A stretch of 5,131 bases of DNA, taken from contig JAFEEK010000025.1 of assembly GCA_018241165.1 (NCBI GenBank), forward strand, positions 1 to 5,131. The letters run 5' to 3'. The DNA comes from Pseudomonadota bacterium (GTDB lineage: Bacteria; Pseudomonadota; Gammaproteobacteria; Xanthomonadales; Rhodanobacteraceae). A program made the translations under genes and the position numbers. The notes beneath the pieces are model-generated. The model made no database searches, was not told where the DNA came from, and saw only the letters and a program-made list of their open reading frames with translations. Shown here piece after piece: positions 1 to 5,131 of the stretch. The stretch's first letter is position 1; each line of letters opens with the position of its first letter.

Positions 1-1116
1 ATCCGCGACATGATGAAAAAGGTGCTGAACGCTCAATATCCGGTGCTGCGCGGCTGGGCGTGGTTGACCGTGGCCAATCGCGCATCGAGCACGCTCACGG
101 TGGTGGCGATCTTCGCGCTCGGCACGGCGCTCAACGGCAAGGGCGAGGTCAGCGTCGGCGGTATCGTCAGTTTCGTGGGATTTGCGATGATGCTGATCGG
201 CCGGCTCGAACAATTCGCCTCGTTCATTTCCGGTCTGTTTTTCCAGACTCATTCGCTGCGCGATTTCTTTGCCGTGCTCGACACCAAGGAAGTGTTGCAG
301 GAAAAACCCGGTGCGCCGGACCTGCCCGCCGTGAAAGGCGACGTCGTGTTCGACAACGTGTCGTTTGGCTATGAAGTGACGCATCCGGCGCTCAAGCATT
401 TGAGCTTCACTGCAAGGGCCGGCAGCACCATCGCCCTGGTCGGTCCGACCGGCGCCGGCAAGACCACCGCGCTGAGCTTGCTGTATCGCGCCTACGATCC
501 GAGCGAAGGCCGCATCACGATCGACGGCATCGACATCCGCGAGGTCAGCCTGAACTCACTTCGCAGTCGCATTGCGGTCGTGTTCCAGGACCCGGGATTG
601 TTCTACCGTTCCATTGCGGACAATCTGCTGATCGGCAAACCGGATGCCTCGCCGGCTGAACTCGAAGCCGCCGCGCAGGCAGCCGAGGCGCACCATTTCA
701 TCGTGGTCAAACCGGATGGTTATGCGACTCTGGTCGCCGAACGCGGGCGTTCGCTCTCCGGCGGCGAACGCCAACGCCTGTCGATCGCGCGGGCCATGCT
801 CAAGGACGCGCCGATCCTGATCCTGGACGAGGCCACCAGCGCGCTGGACAACGCCACCGAGGCCCGCATCCAGCGCGCGTTGGGCACGTTGACTCGCGAT
901 CGCACCACGTTCGTGATCGCGCACCGGCTGTCCACGGTGCGCAACGCGGATCTGATCCTCGTGCTCAAGGACGGCGAACTGGTCGAGCAGGGGCGTTACG
1001 CCGAACTCGTCGCGCAAGGCGGCCTGTTTGCCGAACTCGACGCATCCGGCCGCTTTGTGGCGGATGCCGAGGACAAGGCAGAATTCGAAACGGACCTGGT
1101 CTACGCGGCGGGGTAG
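1..1116 (+). CDS. ABC exporter, fused permease and ATPase, ChvA/NdvA-like (5' end missing)
   Basis: This is the C-terminal 371 residues of a half-transporter whose frame is open to the left edge, so the ATG at 10 is probably internal. Numbered from that Met, residues 1-90 are the last part of the transmembrane domain, with hydrophobic segments near 28-41 and 50-65. The ATPase domain has Walker A GPTGAGKT (145-152), the Q-loop VFQD (191-194), the signature LSGGERQ (249-255), Walker B ILILDEA (269-275), the D-loop SALD (277-280) and the switch His in IAHR (305). All catalytic motifs are intact. The stretch 'GGIVSFVGFAMMLIGRLEQFASFISGLFFQ' region (50-79) resembles cyclic beta-glucan exporters ChvA/NdvA, inner-membrane proteins that export periplasmic glucans. 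Such proteins are near 590 residues, so about a third is missing. Class I exporter is certain; the glucan substrate is inferred, and a lipid or other substrate is possible. It ends convergently with the secreted-protein gene. Confidence 0.9.
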   Translation: MRDMMKKVLNAQYPVLRGWAWLTVANRASSTLTVVAIFALGTALNGKGEVSVGGIVSFVGFAMMLIGRLEQFASFISGLFFQTHSLRDFFAVLDTKEVLQEKPGAPDLPAVKGDVVFDNVSFGYEVTHPALKHLSFTARAGSTIALVGPTGAGKTTALSLLYRAYDPSEGRITIDGIDIREVSLNSLRSRIAVVFQDPGLFYRSIADNLLIGKPDASPAELEAAAQAAEAHHFIVVKPDGYATLVAERGRSLSGGERQRLSIARAMLKDAPILILDEATSALDNATEARIQRALGTLTRDRTTFVIAHRLSTVRNADLILVLKDGELVEQGRYAELVAQGGLFAELDASGRFVADAEDKAEFETDLVYAAG

Positions 1117-1163
1117 GCGCGATTGAGCACAGGTCTATTGCTGCCGGCGCAGCTTGAGTCGAA

Positions 1164-1952
1164 TCACTGGCAACTGATCCCGCTCGGAACCGTCAGTCGC
1201 GTCAACGGCATCGAGCCGGAGCCTGTCCCGAAACCGGAAACGCTTGTTGTCCAACTCATCTGGCCCGATTTGCAACCGGTAAACGTGAAGGCCAATGTTC
1301 CCCACGGTTGCTCGGAAGTGGCTGCCGAATTGAACAGCGGCGGGAATCGACCGCCGATCATTCGGTAGGCAGTCATTCTTGCGGTATTGCCAGTGATTGG
1401 TCCAACACCATATATCCACGCCGGCTTGCCCGCGTCGTCGAACACATACCAGTAAGCCAGCAACTGGTTGCCAAGAATTTCGATATTGAAACCTTGTCCG
1501 GATTGCGCAGGGTCGTACCACGAGCCGGTGTAGCTGGCGTCAATGGCGGCTGAGCTGTTGCCGCCTGATGCAAGGCTTGCGACGAAGGTTCCTTGGTGTA
1601 CGGTGCCTTGGGGGCCTGGAATGCTGTGTTGCCATATACCTTGGAAAGAAGGTGCGCCGATGCTGGCTGCAGTAAGTGTTTCGGCGAGCCAAAAATTGTT
1701 TGGCGAACTGGTACCGGAGCAGCTGAAGGCAAACTGGTTTAACGGACTGGGGTAGACGGATGCAAAACCATAAAATACATTCCCGGAAAAATCGCATTTC
1801 ACAGTCCGGTTGTCGCTTTCAATCGTGATGGTGAGCGATCCGCTTTCCGCGCCGGTGTAGGTGCCGGTATAGGTACCGGCGATGTTCTGGGCGTGCGCAC
1901 TTGGGGCTGCCAAGCCAATGCAGCAGAGCAGGAAGCCGAGGTATCGATTCAT
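1164..1952 (-). CDS. Secreted protein of unknown function with a 'SWYDPAQSGQGF' C-terminal domain
   Basis: I do not know a function for this 262-residue protein. Residues 1-21 form a signal peptide (MNRYLGF, a hydrophobic core, then SAHA before QN), so export to the periplasm or beyond is likely. The mature part falls into two sections. Residues 24-125 are a beta-rich, Ser/Thr/Gly-rich section starting with a short YTGTYTG repeat and holding Cys53 and Cys78. A Ser/Ala/Gly linker (about 126-138) leads to residues 140-254, with SYTGSWYDPAQSGQGFNIEI, LLAYWYVFDDAGKPAWIYGVGP and PWGTLAFTF. This second pattern recurs in secreted proteins of Xanthomonadales-like bacteria, from my recall of such sequences. 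Cys227 and Cys261 could form a second disulfide. The start is uncertain: a GTG at 1961 lies 5 bases after GGGGAA, better spaced than the ATG at 1952, and an ATG at 1991 would add a charged leader. The gene is visibly more AT-rich than its neighbours. Confidence 0.82.
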   Translation of the reverse strand: MNRYLGFLLCCIGLAAPSAHAQNIAGTYTGTYTGAESGSLTITIESDNRTVKCDFSGNVFYGFASVYPSPLNQFAFSCSGTSSPNNFWLAETLTAASIGAPSFQGIWQHSIPGPQGTVHQGTFVASLASGGNSSAAIDASYTGSWYDPAQSGQGFNIEILGNQLLAYWYVFDDAGKPAWIYGVGPITGNTARMTAYRMIGGRFPPLFNSAATSEQPWGTLAFTFTGCKSGQMSWTTSVSGFGTGSGSMPLTRLTVPSGISCQ

Positions 1953-1993
1953 TGCGTTCACAGTCTTTCCCCATCTTCCCATATCCAGCAAGT

Positions 1994-1999
1994 GTTATA
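1994..1999 (-). promoter_or_regulatory. Possible -10 element for the secreted-protein gene
   Basis: Reading the minus strand, TATAAC (one mismatch to TATAAT) lies just past the vapC stop and about 41 bases before the ATG at 1952. The best -35 candidate is TTCACT, with a long 19-base spacer inside the end of vapC. The 51-base gap to vapC could hold a separate promoter, but read-through from vapBC is equally possible. Confidence 0.25.
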
Positions 2000-2003
2000 C
2001 CAA

Positions 2004-2438
2004 CTACGCCGCCAGCCGAGTGAATTGGCTGCGTGGTAGCCAGTGTTTGAAGCCCCCGTCGAAACTGACGAGGTGCTCGCCCTGATGGAGTACGGCGGCG
2101 GCGAGCCACGCATCCGGTACATCGTTGGCGGCAATCGCGTGGTGCGCGCACAAGTGCCGCAGTTGCGGCCATTCGCTGCCAAGCGTCGGCTGCTCCACAC
2201 CCGGCATGGACAACATCGCATCAATGAAACGCAGTGCTTCGGCCGTCGGCGTCGGCTGCACGAAGATTTTCGGGTGGGTGACAAGGCGCAGGAAGCTCGC
2301 CACCACAAAAGCTTGAAGTTTCAATGTGGCGCCTTGTGCGGCGCCGACCAGCGCGTCTTCCAGCCAGGCACGCGCGATGGCATGGTGCGGATGATCGCTG
2401 CGCGATGCGGCTACGAGTACGTTGACATCAGGCGTCAT
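2004..2438 (-). CDS. vapC: VapC-type PIN-domain toxin ribonuclease
   Basis: This 144-residue protein is the toxin of a type II toxin-antitoxin pair. PIN-domain VapC toxins are metal-dependent ribonucleases that cut tRNA or rRNA and stop growth when the antitoxin is lost. The N-terminal strand MTPDVNVLVAAS gives Asp4; HPHHAIARAWL (16-26) and SFLRLVTHPKIF (48-59) match the 'THP' type of PIN toxin. Later acids are Asp106 and Asp109 (NDVPDAWLAA) and Asp127 (SFDGGF). The Glu often found before the FLR segment is replaced by hydrophobic residues, which seems normal in this subgroup. I chose the ATG at 2438 because the PIN strand begins right there; an in-frame start at 2480 would add 14 residues without family resemblance. 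The start overlaps the antitoxin stop by 11 bases and has no clear ribosome binding site, which suggests translational coupling. The target RNA cannot be read from sequence. Confidence 0.9.
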   Translation of the reverse strand: MTPDVNVLVAASRSDHPHHAIARAWLEDALVGAAQGATLKLQAFVVASFLRLVTHPKIFVQPTPTAEALRFIDAMLSMPGVEQPTLGSEWPQLRHLCAHHAIAANDVPDAWLAAAVLHQGEHLVSFDGGFKHWLPRSQFTRLAA

Positions 2439-2667
2439 CGTCGGCCGCGTCCAGCATGGCCTTGTTGACGAGGCCGTCAAGCCCGGATGCGAGACCGCCT
2501 TTGCCGCGAAACACGGGCAGGGATACCCGGCGTGCCGCTGTCTGCTGTTTGCGCAGGCGCAGTTGCAGGCCCTCTTCGATCAGGCGTGTGAGGCTGGTGC
2601 GCTGCTGCGCCGCCATCGCCTTTGCGTCCGCGAGCAGCTTGTCTTTGATGTCGAGCGTGGTTTTCAT
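2428..2667 (-). CDS. vapB: VapB-type ribbon-helix-helix antitoxin
   Basis: This 79-residue protein precedes the PIN toxin in the arrangement usual for vapBC. Residues 1-38 fit a ribbon-helix-helix DNA-binding fold: strand MKTTLDIKD, helix KLLADAKAMAAQQ, a turn at RTS, then helix LTRLIEEGLQLRL. Residues 39-79 are a basic linker and a tail ending in an acidic stretch (MLDAADDDA), the part expected to wrap round and block the toxin active site. Such antitoxins dimerise, bind an operator palindrome and repress their own operon together with the toxin; a perfect palindrome ends 14 bases before this start codon. No Shine-Dalgarno-like sequence is obvious before the ATG. Identification rests on fold pattern, size and partner; the exact antitoxin subfamily is not certain. 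Confidence 0.88.
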   Translation of the reverse strand: MKTTLDIKDKLLADAKAMAAQQRTSLTRLIEEGLQLRLRKQQTAARRVSLPVFRGKGGLASGLDGLVNKAMLDAADDDA

Positions 2668-2681
2668 GATCTGATCGCATT

Positions 2682-2699
2682 AATACAGATTTCTGTATT
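2682..2699. promoter_or_regulatory. Palindromic operator candidate for vapBC
   Basis: AATACAGA-TT-TCTGTATT is a perfect 8-base inverted repeat with a 2-base centre, 14 bases upstream of the vapB start. Its position and symmetry are those of a site for a dimeric ribbon-helix-helix antitoxin. It partly overlaps a minus-strand -10 candidate (TACAAT, 2697-2702), so binding would block the promoter. Autorepression is inferred from the family. Confidence 0.6.
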
Positions 2700-2702
2700 G
2701 TA
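2697..2702 (-). promoter_or_regulatory. Possible -10 element for vapBC
   Basis: The minus strand reads TACAAT here, one mismatch to TATAAT, and would start transcription near 2690, giving a leader of about 23 bases before vapB. No good -35 box is seen at the usual 16-18 base distance. The overlap with the palindrome supports the assignment. Confidence 0.3.
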
Positions 2703-2745
2703 TGCGAAAGTGTGGCTGCGTGTTGTACGCAGGTCGCGATCCGGC

Positions 2746-2774
2746 TTGCGGTTTCAAATGCGAACCATTATCAT
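2746..2774 (+). promoter_or_regulatory. Possible promoter of the cupredoxin-FTR1 operon
   Basis: TTGCGG at 2746-2751 (three of six bases match TTGACA) is followed after exactly 17 bases by TATCAT at 2769-2774 (five of six match TATAAT). Transcription would start near 2781, leaving a leader of about 23 bases. The -10 lies inside the Fur-like box, as expected for a Fur-repressed promoter. The weak -35 makes this tentative. Confidence 0.4.
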
Positions 2775-2775
2775 T
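2757..2775. promoter_or_regulatory. Putative Fur box before the iron-uptake operon
   Basis: AATGCGAACCATTATCATT matches the symmetric Fur consensus AATGATAATCATTATCATT at 16 of 19 positions. The right half is perfect and the left half carries the mismatches. Aligned to the classical form GATAATGATAATCATTATC, which is shifted by three bases, it matches at 13 of 19. The outer arms AAATG and CATTT (2756-2776) are exact inverted repeats. It sits 28 bases before the cupredoxin start and overlaps a -10 candidate. Fur with Fe(II) would repress the operon when iron is plentiful; this is inferred from sequence and gene context. Confidence 0.6.
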
Positions 2776-2790
2776 TGACGGGTATTTTTC

Positions 2791-2796
2791 GAGGAA
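2791..2796 (+). promoter_or_regulatory. Ribosome binding site of the cupredoxin gene
   Basis: GAGGAA lies 7 bases before the ATG at 2804. It decides that start over an in-frame ATG at 2702, which would add 34 residues in front of the signal peptide and run through the promoter region. Confidence 0.7.
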
Positions 2797-2803
2797 CCGC
2801 ACC

Positions 2804-3130
2804 ATGTTGCGCCTTCTCACCCTGTGCAGTTTGCTGATGGTTGGCATGTCCGCGCTGGCCGCGGATATGCCCGAGTTCCAATTGACGATCCGCAACCAGA
2901 GCTTCGATCCGGTGCAGTTGAAGGTGCCGGCGAATACCAAATTCAAGCTGCTGGTCAAGAATACCGACAGCACGCCGTCGGAATTCGAAAGCACCGACAT
3001 GAATCGCGAGAAGATCGTGCTGCCCAACAGCACGATCAACGTTTACATCGGTCCGCTCGACAAGGGCAGTTACAAGTTTTTCGACGATTTCCACCAGGAC
3101 ACCGGCAAGGGTGTCCTGATCGCGGAGTAA
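2804..3130 (+). CDS. Periplasmic cupredoxin-like protein of an FTR1 iron-uptake system
   Basis: This 108-residue protein has a signal peptide (residues 1-19 or 20, ending SALA/A) and a single cupredoxin-type beta-sandwich domain of about 88 residues. It resembles FtrB and the N-terminal cupredoxin domain of EfeO, periplasmic proteins thought to bind copper and/or iron and work with the FTR1 permease, possibly in Fe(II) oxidation before transport. Visible family features are FDPVQLKVPANTKFKLLVKN (34-53), TPSEFES (57-63), REK (68-70), YIGPLDKGSYKFF (81-93) and FHQDTGKGVLIAE (96-108). The mature protein has no cysteine, so it lacks the Cys ligand of blue copper proteins; Glu60, Glu62, Met66 and His97 are candidate metal ligands. 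It is followed by the permease gene after 4 bases, in one operon behind a Fur-like box. The metal bound and any oxidase role are inferred. Confidence 0.88.
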   Translation: MLRLLTLCSLLMVGMSALAADMPEFQLTIRNQSFDPVQLKVPANTKFKLLVKNTDSTPSEFESTDMNREKIVLPNSTINVYIGPLDKGSYKFFDDFHQDTGKGVLIAE

Positions 3131-3134
3131 TCGC

Positions 3135-3986
3135 ATGCTCGGTATTGCTTTGCTGGTGTTTCGTGAGGTGCTGGAAGCCGCGCTGATCGTGACGATCGTG
3201 GCGGCGGCCACGCGCGGCGTCGTCGGGCGCGGGCGTTTCATCGGCGGCGGCATCGGGCTGGGCGTCGTCGGTGCGATCATCGTGGCTCTGTTTGCCGGCG
3301 CGATCGCCGATGCGGTCGGCGGTTCCGGCCAGGAACTTTTCAACGCCTGCGTTCTTCTTGCCGCCGTGTTGATGATCGGCTGGCATGTGATCTGGATGTC
3401 CAGCCACGGTCGCGAGCTGACGCAACAGATGCAGTCCGTGGGCCAGTCGGTCAAGGCCGGATCCAGTTCGCTGGCGATGCTGCTTGCGGTGGTCGCACTG
3501 GCGGTGCTGCGCGAAGGTTCCGAAATCGTGCTGTTCCTGTACGGCATGGCGGCGGGTGGCGCCGGCAAAACCGATCTGTTCCTCGGCATCCCGGCTGGTA
3601 TCGCCGGTGGCGTCGCGGTCGGCTTCGCGCTGTATTTCGGTTTGCTGCGCATCCCGCTGCGTTATTTCTTCAGCGCGACGAACTGGATGCTGATCCTGCT
3701 GGCCGCGGGCCTGGCCTCGACCGCGGCGCGCTTCCTGATCCAGGCCAATTGGTTGCCGGCCTGGGACAATCAGTTGTGGAACACCTCGGCCCTGCTCGAC
3801 AACGGGTCGGTCGTCGGCAAGGCAATGCACATCCTGGTTGGCTATGACGCGCGTCCGGCCGGCATGCAGATCGCGTTCTGGCTGGTTACCGCCATCGTGC
3901 TCGTGTCCGGCATGCGCTGGATGACGCGAGGACATGTGGCCTCCTCCCGTGCGGCACCGGCTGCGGCGCCGCAGGCGACGGCCTGA
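3135..3986 (+). CDS. FTR1-family high-affinity iron permease (EfeU/FtrC-like)
   Basis: This 283-residue inner-membrane protein belongs to the FTR1/EfeU family, which carries iron into the cytoplasm, in many systems coupled to oxidation of Fe(II). Both signature motifs are present: REVLE (10-14) in the first helix and REGSE (126-130) in a later one; their glutamates bind iron. About seven hydrophobic segments can be seen (near 1-24, 37-59, 69-88, 113-139, 147-170, 182-203 and 243-262), the usual number and length for the bacterial family. A polar stretch (204-242, with GYDARPAGMQ at its end) separates the last two. The final 20 residues are an Ala/Pro-rich tail. The ATG at 3135 follows GGAG, which lies at the end of the cupredoxin gene, so the two are probably translationally coupled. 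No efeO, efeB, ftrA or ftrD homologue lies alongside. Its stop is only 5 bases from the convergent liuB stop. Confidence 0.95.
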   Translation: MLGIALLVFREVLEAALIVTIVAAATRGVVGRGRFIGGGIGLGVVGAIIVALFAGAIADAVGGSGQELFNACVLLAAVLMIGWHVIWMSSHGRELTQQMQSVGQSVKAGSSSLAMLLAVVALAVLREGSEIVLFLYGMAAGGAGKTDLFLGIPAGIAGGVAVGFALYFGLLRIPLRYFFSATNWMLILLAAGLASTAARFLIQANWLPAWDNQLWNTSALLDNGSVVGKAMHILVGYDARPAGMQIAFWLVTAIVLVSGMRWMTRGHVASSRAAPAAAPQATA

Positions 3987-3991
3987 TCGCG

Positions 3992-5131
3992 TCACATCCG
4001 GAACACGCCGTAGCGGCCGGTTTCGATCGGCGCATTCAACGAAGCCGAGATCGCAAGACCCAGGACACGGCGCGTGTCGGCGGGATCGATGATGCCGTCG
4101 TCCCATAGCCGCGCGCTGGCGTAGTAGGGATGGCCCTGGCGCTCGTACTGCTCGCGAATCGGAGTCTTGAACGCTTCTTCATCTTGTTTCGACCACGATT
4201 TTCCGGCGGCTTCGATGCCGTCGCGCTTGACCGTGGCGAGTACCGAAGCGGCCTGCTCGCCGCCCATCACGCTGATGCGCGCGTTCGGCCACATCCACAA
4301 AAAGCGCGCGCCGTAGGCACGGCCGCACATCGCGTAATTGCCCGCGCCGAAGCTGCCGCCGATTACCACGGTGAATTTAGGTACATGCGAACAGGCCACA
4401 GCCGTGACCATCTTGGCACCGTCCTTGGCGATGCCGGCCTGTTCGTATTTCTTGCCGACCATGAATCCGGTGATGTTCTGCAGGAATACCAGCGGCACGT
4501 TGCGCTGGTTGCACAGCTCGATGAAGTGCGCGCCCTTGAGCGCGCTTTCCGAAAACAGGATGCCGTTGTTGGCGACGATGCCGACCGGGTAGCCGTGGAT
4601 GTGCGCGAAACCCGTGACCAGGGTTTTACCGTAGCGCGCCTTGAACTCGTGGAATTCGGAGGCGTCGACGATGCGTGCGATCACCTCGCGAATGTCGAAC
4701 GGGCGGCGCGTGTCCTGCGGAACCACGCCATACAGTTCTGTTGCCGCGTACTTCGGTTCCTGCGGTTCGGCCAACGCCAGCGGTATCGACTTCTTGCGGT
4801 TCAAACTCGCGACGATGTCGCGCGCGATGGCCAGCGCGTGCGCGTCGTTCTGCGCGAAGTGGTCGGCAACGCCGGAGATGGCCGTGTGCACGTCGGCGCC
4901 GCCGAGCGTTTCTGCATCGACGATTTCGCCGGTCGCGGCCTTCACCAGCGGCGGGCCGCCGAGGAAGATCGTGCCTTGTTCCTTGACGATGATCGCCTCG
5001 TCGCACATCGCCGGCACATAAGCGCCGCCGGCGGTGCATGACCCCATCACCACCGCGATCTGCGGAATGTTCTGCGCGCTCAAGCGTGCCTGGTTGTAGA
5101 AGATCCGGCCGAAGTGTTCCTTGTCCGGGAA
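3992..5131 (-). CDS. liuB: Methylcrotonyl-CoA carboxylase beta (carboxyltransferase) subunit (5' end missing)
   Basis: This is the C-terminal 379 residues of an acyl-CoA carboxyltransferase subunit; the frame is open through the right edge ([16 protein letters not shown] at the border). It moves carboxyl from biotin on the alpha subunit to 3-methylcrotonyl-CoA in leucine breakdown, in the cytoplasm. Numbered from the edge, [11 protein letters not shown] (30-40) and [15 protein letters not shown] (258-272) are the glycine-rich segments that form oxyanion holes in this crotonase-fold family. [20 protein letters not shown] (188-207), [14 protein letters not shown] (213-226) and [10 protein letters not shown] (289-298) are typical of the methylcrotonyl-CoA type more than the propionyl-CoA type. 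The full protein is near 535 residues, so about 155 are missing. No key residue is broken. Geranyl-CoA carboxylase beta is a less likely alternative. The gene ends facing the iron permease, so no other liu gene follows it on this strand within the 5 bases before that gene. Confidence 0.93.
   Translation of the reverse strand, partial: FPDKEHFGRIFYNQARLSAQNIPQIAVVMGSCTAGGAYVPAMCDEAIIVKEQGTIFLGGPPLVKAATGEIVDAETLGGADVHTAISGVADHFAQNDAHALAIARDIVASLNRKKSIPLALAEPQEPKYAATELYGVVPQDTRRPFDIREVIARIVDASEFHEFKARYGKTLVTGFAHIHGYPVGIVANNGILFSESALKGAHFIELCNQRNVPLVFLQNITGFMVGKKYEQAGIAKDGAKMVTAVACSHVPKFTVVIGGSFGAGNYAMCGRAYGARFLWMWPNARISVMGGEQAASVLATVKRDGIEAAGKSWSKQDEEAFKTPIREQYERQGHPYYASARLWDDGIIDPADTRRVLGLAISASLNAPIETGRYGVFRM

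Noticed and set aside
10..12. ATG at 10 as true start of the ABC exporter
   Set aside because: The frame stays open to base 1 and the protein begins in the middle of a transmembrane domain, so the gene must start outside the window.
1140..1153. Small hairpin GCTGC-CGGC-GCAGC between the convergent exporter and secreted-protein genes
   Set aside because: The stem is only 5 base pairs with no T-run on either side, so I do not call it an intrinsic terminator, though its place between convergent stops is suggestive.
1843..1885. Short near-repeat coding for YTGTYTG (GGTGTAGGTGCCGGTATAGG region)
   Set aside because: It is a two-unit coding repeat at the start of the mature secreted protein, too short to be a repeat element in its own right.
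2439..2480. Upstream in-frame start for vapC at 2480
   Set aside because: The added 14 residues (MTASSTRPCWTRPT) resemble no PIN toxin N-terminus, and the ATG at 2438 sits exactly before the conserved first strand.
2702..2803. N-terminal extension of the cupredoxin gene from an ATG at 2702
   Set aside because: It would cover the promoter and Fur-like box and place 34 residues before a clear signal peptide; GAGGAA before 2804 supports the later start.
2771..4106. Long minus-strand open frames (2771-3652, 3036-4106) opposite the iron operon
   Set aside because: Their translations are rich in Arg, Pro, His and Thr with no recognisable domain, and they lie opposite the clear cupredoxin and FTR1 genes. 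They are by-products of high GC coding DNA.
4130..5041. A 303-residue plus-strand open frame opposite liuB
   Set aside because: It mirrors a clear carboxyltransferase gene and has low-complexity Arg/Ala/Val-rich sequence without domains.

Overview
The window is GC-rich, dense coding DNA with proteobacterial character, most likely a gammaproteobacterium of the Lysobacterales/Xanthomonadales (Rhodanobacteraceae-like). This placement is an inference from three things: the high GC third positions, a secreted protein with a 'SWYDPAQSGQGF' domain of the kind common in that group, and the mix of a glucan-type ABC exporter, an FTR1 iron permease and a leucine-degradation carboxylase. No rRNA, tRNA, CRISPR array or insertion sequence was seen.

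Layout from left to right. (1) Positions 1-1116, + strand: the C-terminal two thirds of a fused permease/ATPase ABC exporter resembling the ChvA/NdvA cyclic glucan exporters, cut by the left edge. (2) Positions 1164-1952, - strand: a secreted protein of unknown function, convergent with the exporter and richer in AT than its neighbours. (3) Positions 2004-2667, - strand: a VapBC-type toxin-antitoxin pair with an 11-base overlap, preceded by a perfect 8-2-8 palindrome that is probably its autoregulatory operator. (4) Positions 2668-2803: a 136-base divergent regulatory region holding that palindrome on one side and, on the other, a good match to a Fur box overlapping a possible -10 element. (5) Positions 2804-3986, + strand: a two-gene iron-uptake operon, a periplasmic cupredoxin-like protein (FtrB/EfeO-cupredoxin type) followed after 4 bases by an FTR1-family iron permease with two RExxE motifs. 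(6) Positions 3992-5131, - strand: the C-terminal part of the methylcrotonyl-CoA carboxylase beta subunit (LiuB/MccB), cut by the right edge and convergent with the permease, with only 5 bases between the stop codons.

Functionally, the cupredoxin and FTR1 genes look like a compact iron importer, and the upstream Fur-like box suggests repression when iron is plentiful. The toxin-antitoxin pair and secreted protein look like accessory cargo between core metabolic and transport genes. The system most worth a second look is the minimal cupredoxin-FTR1 iron importer and its control region; nothing here clearly amounts to a wholly new system.
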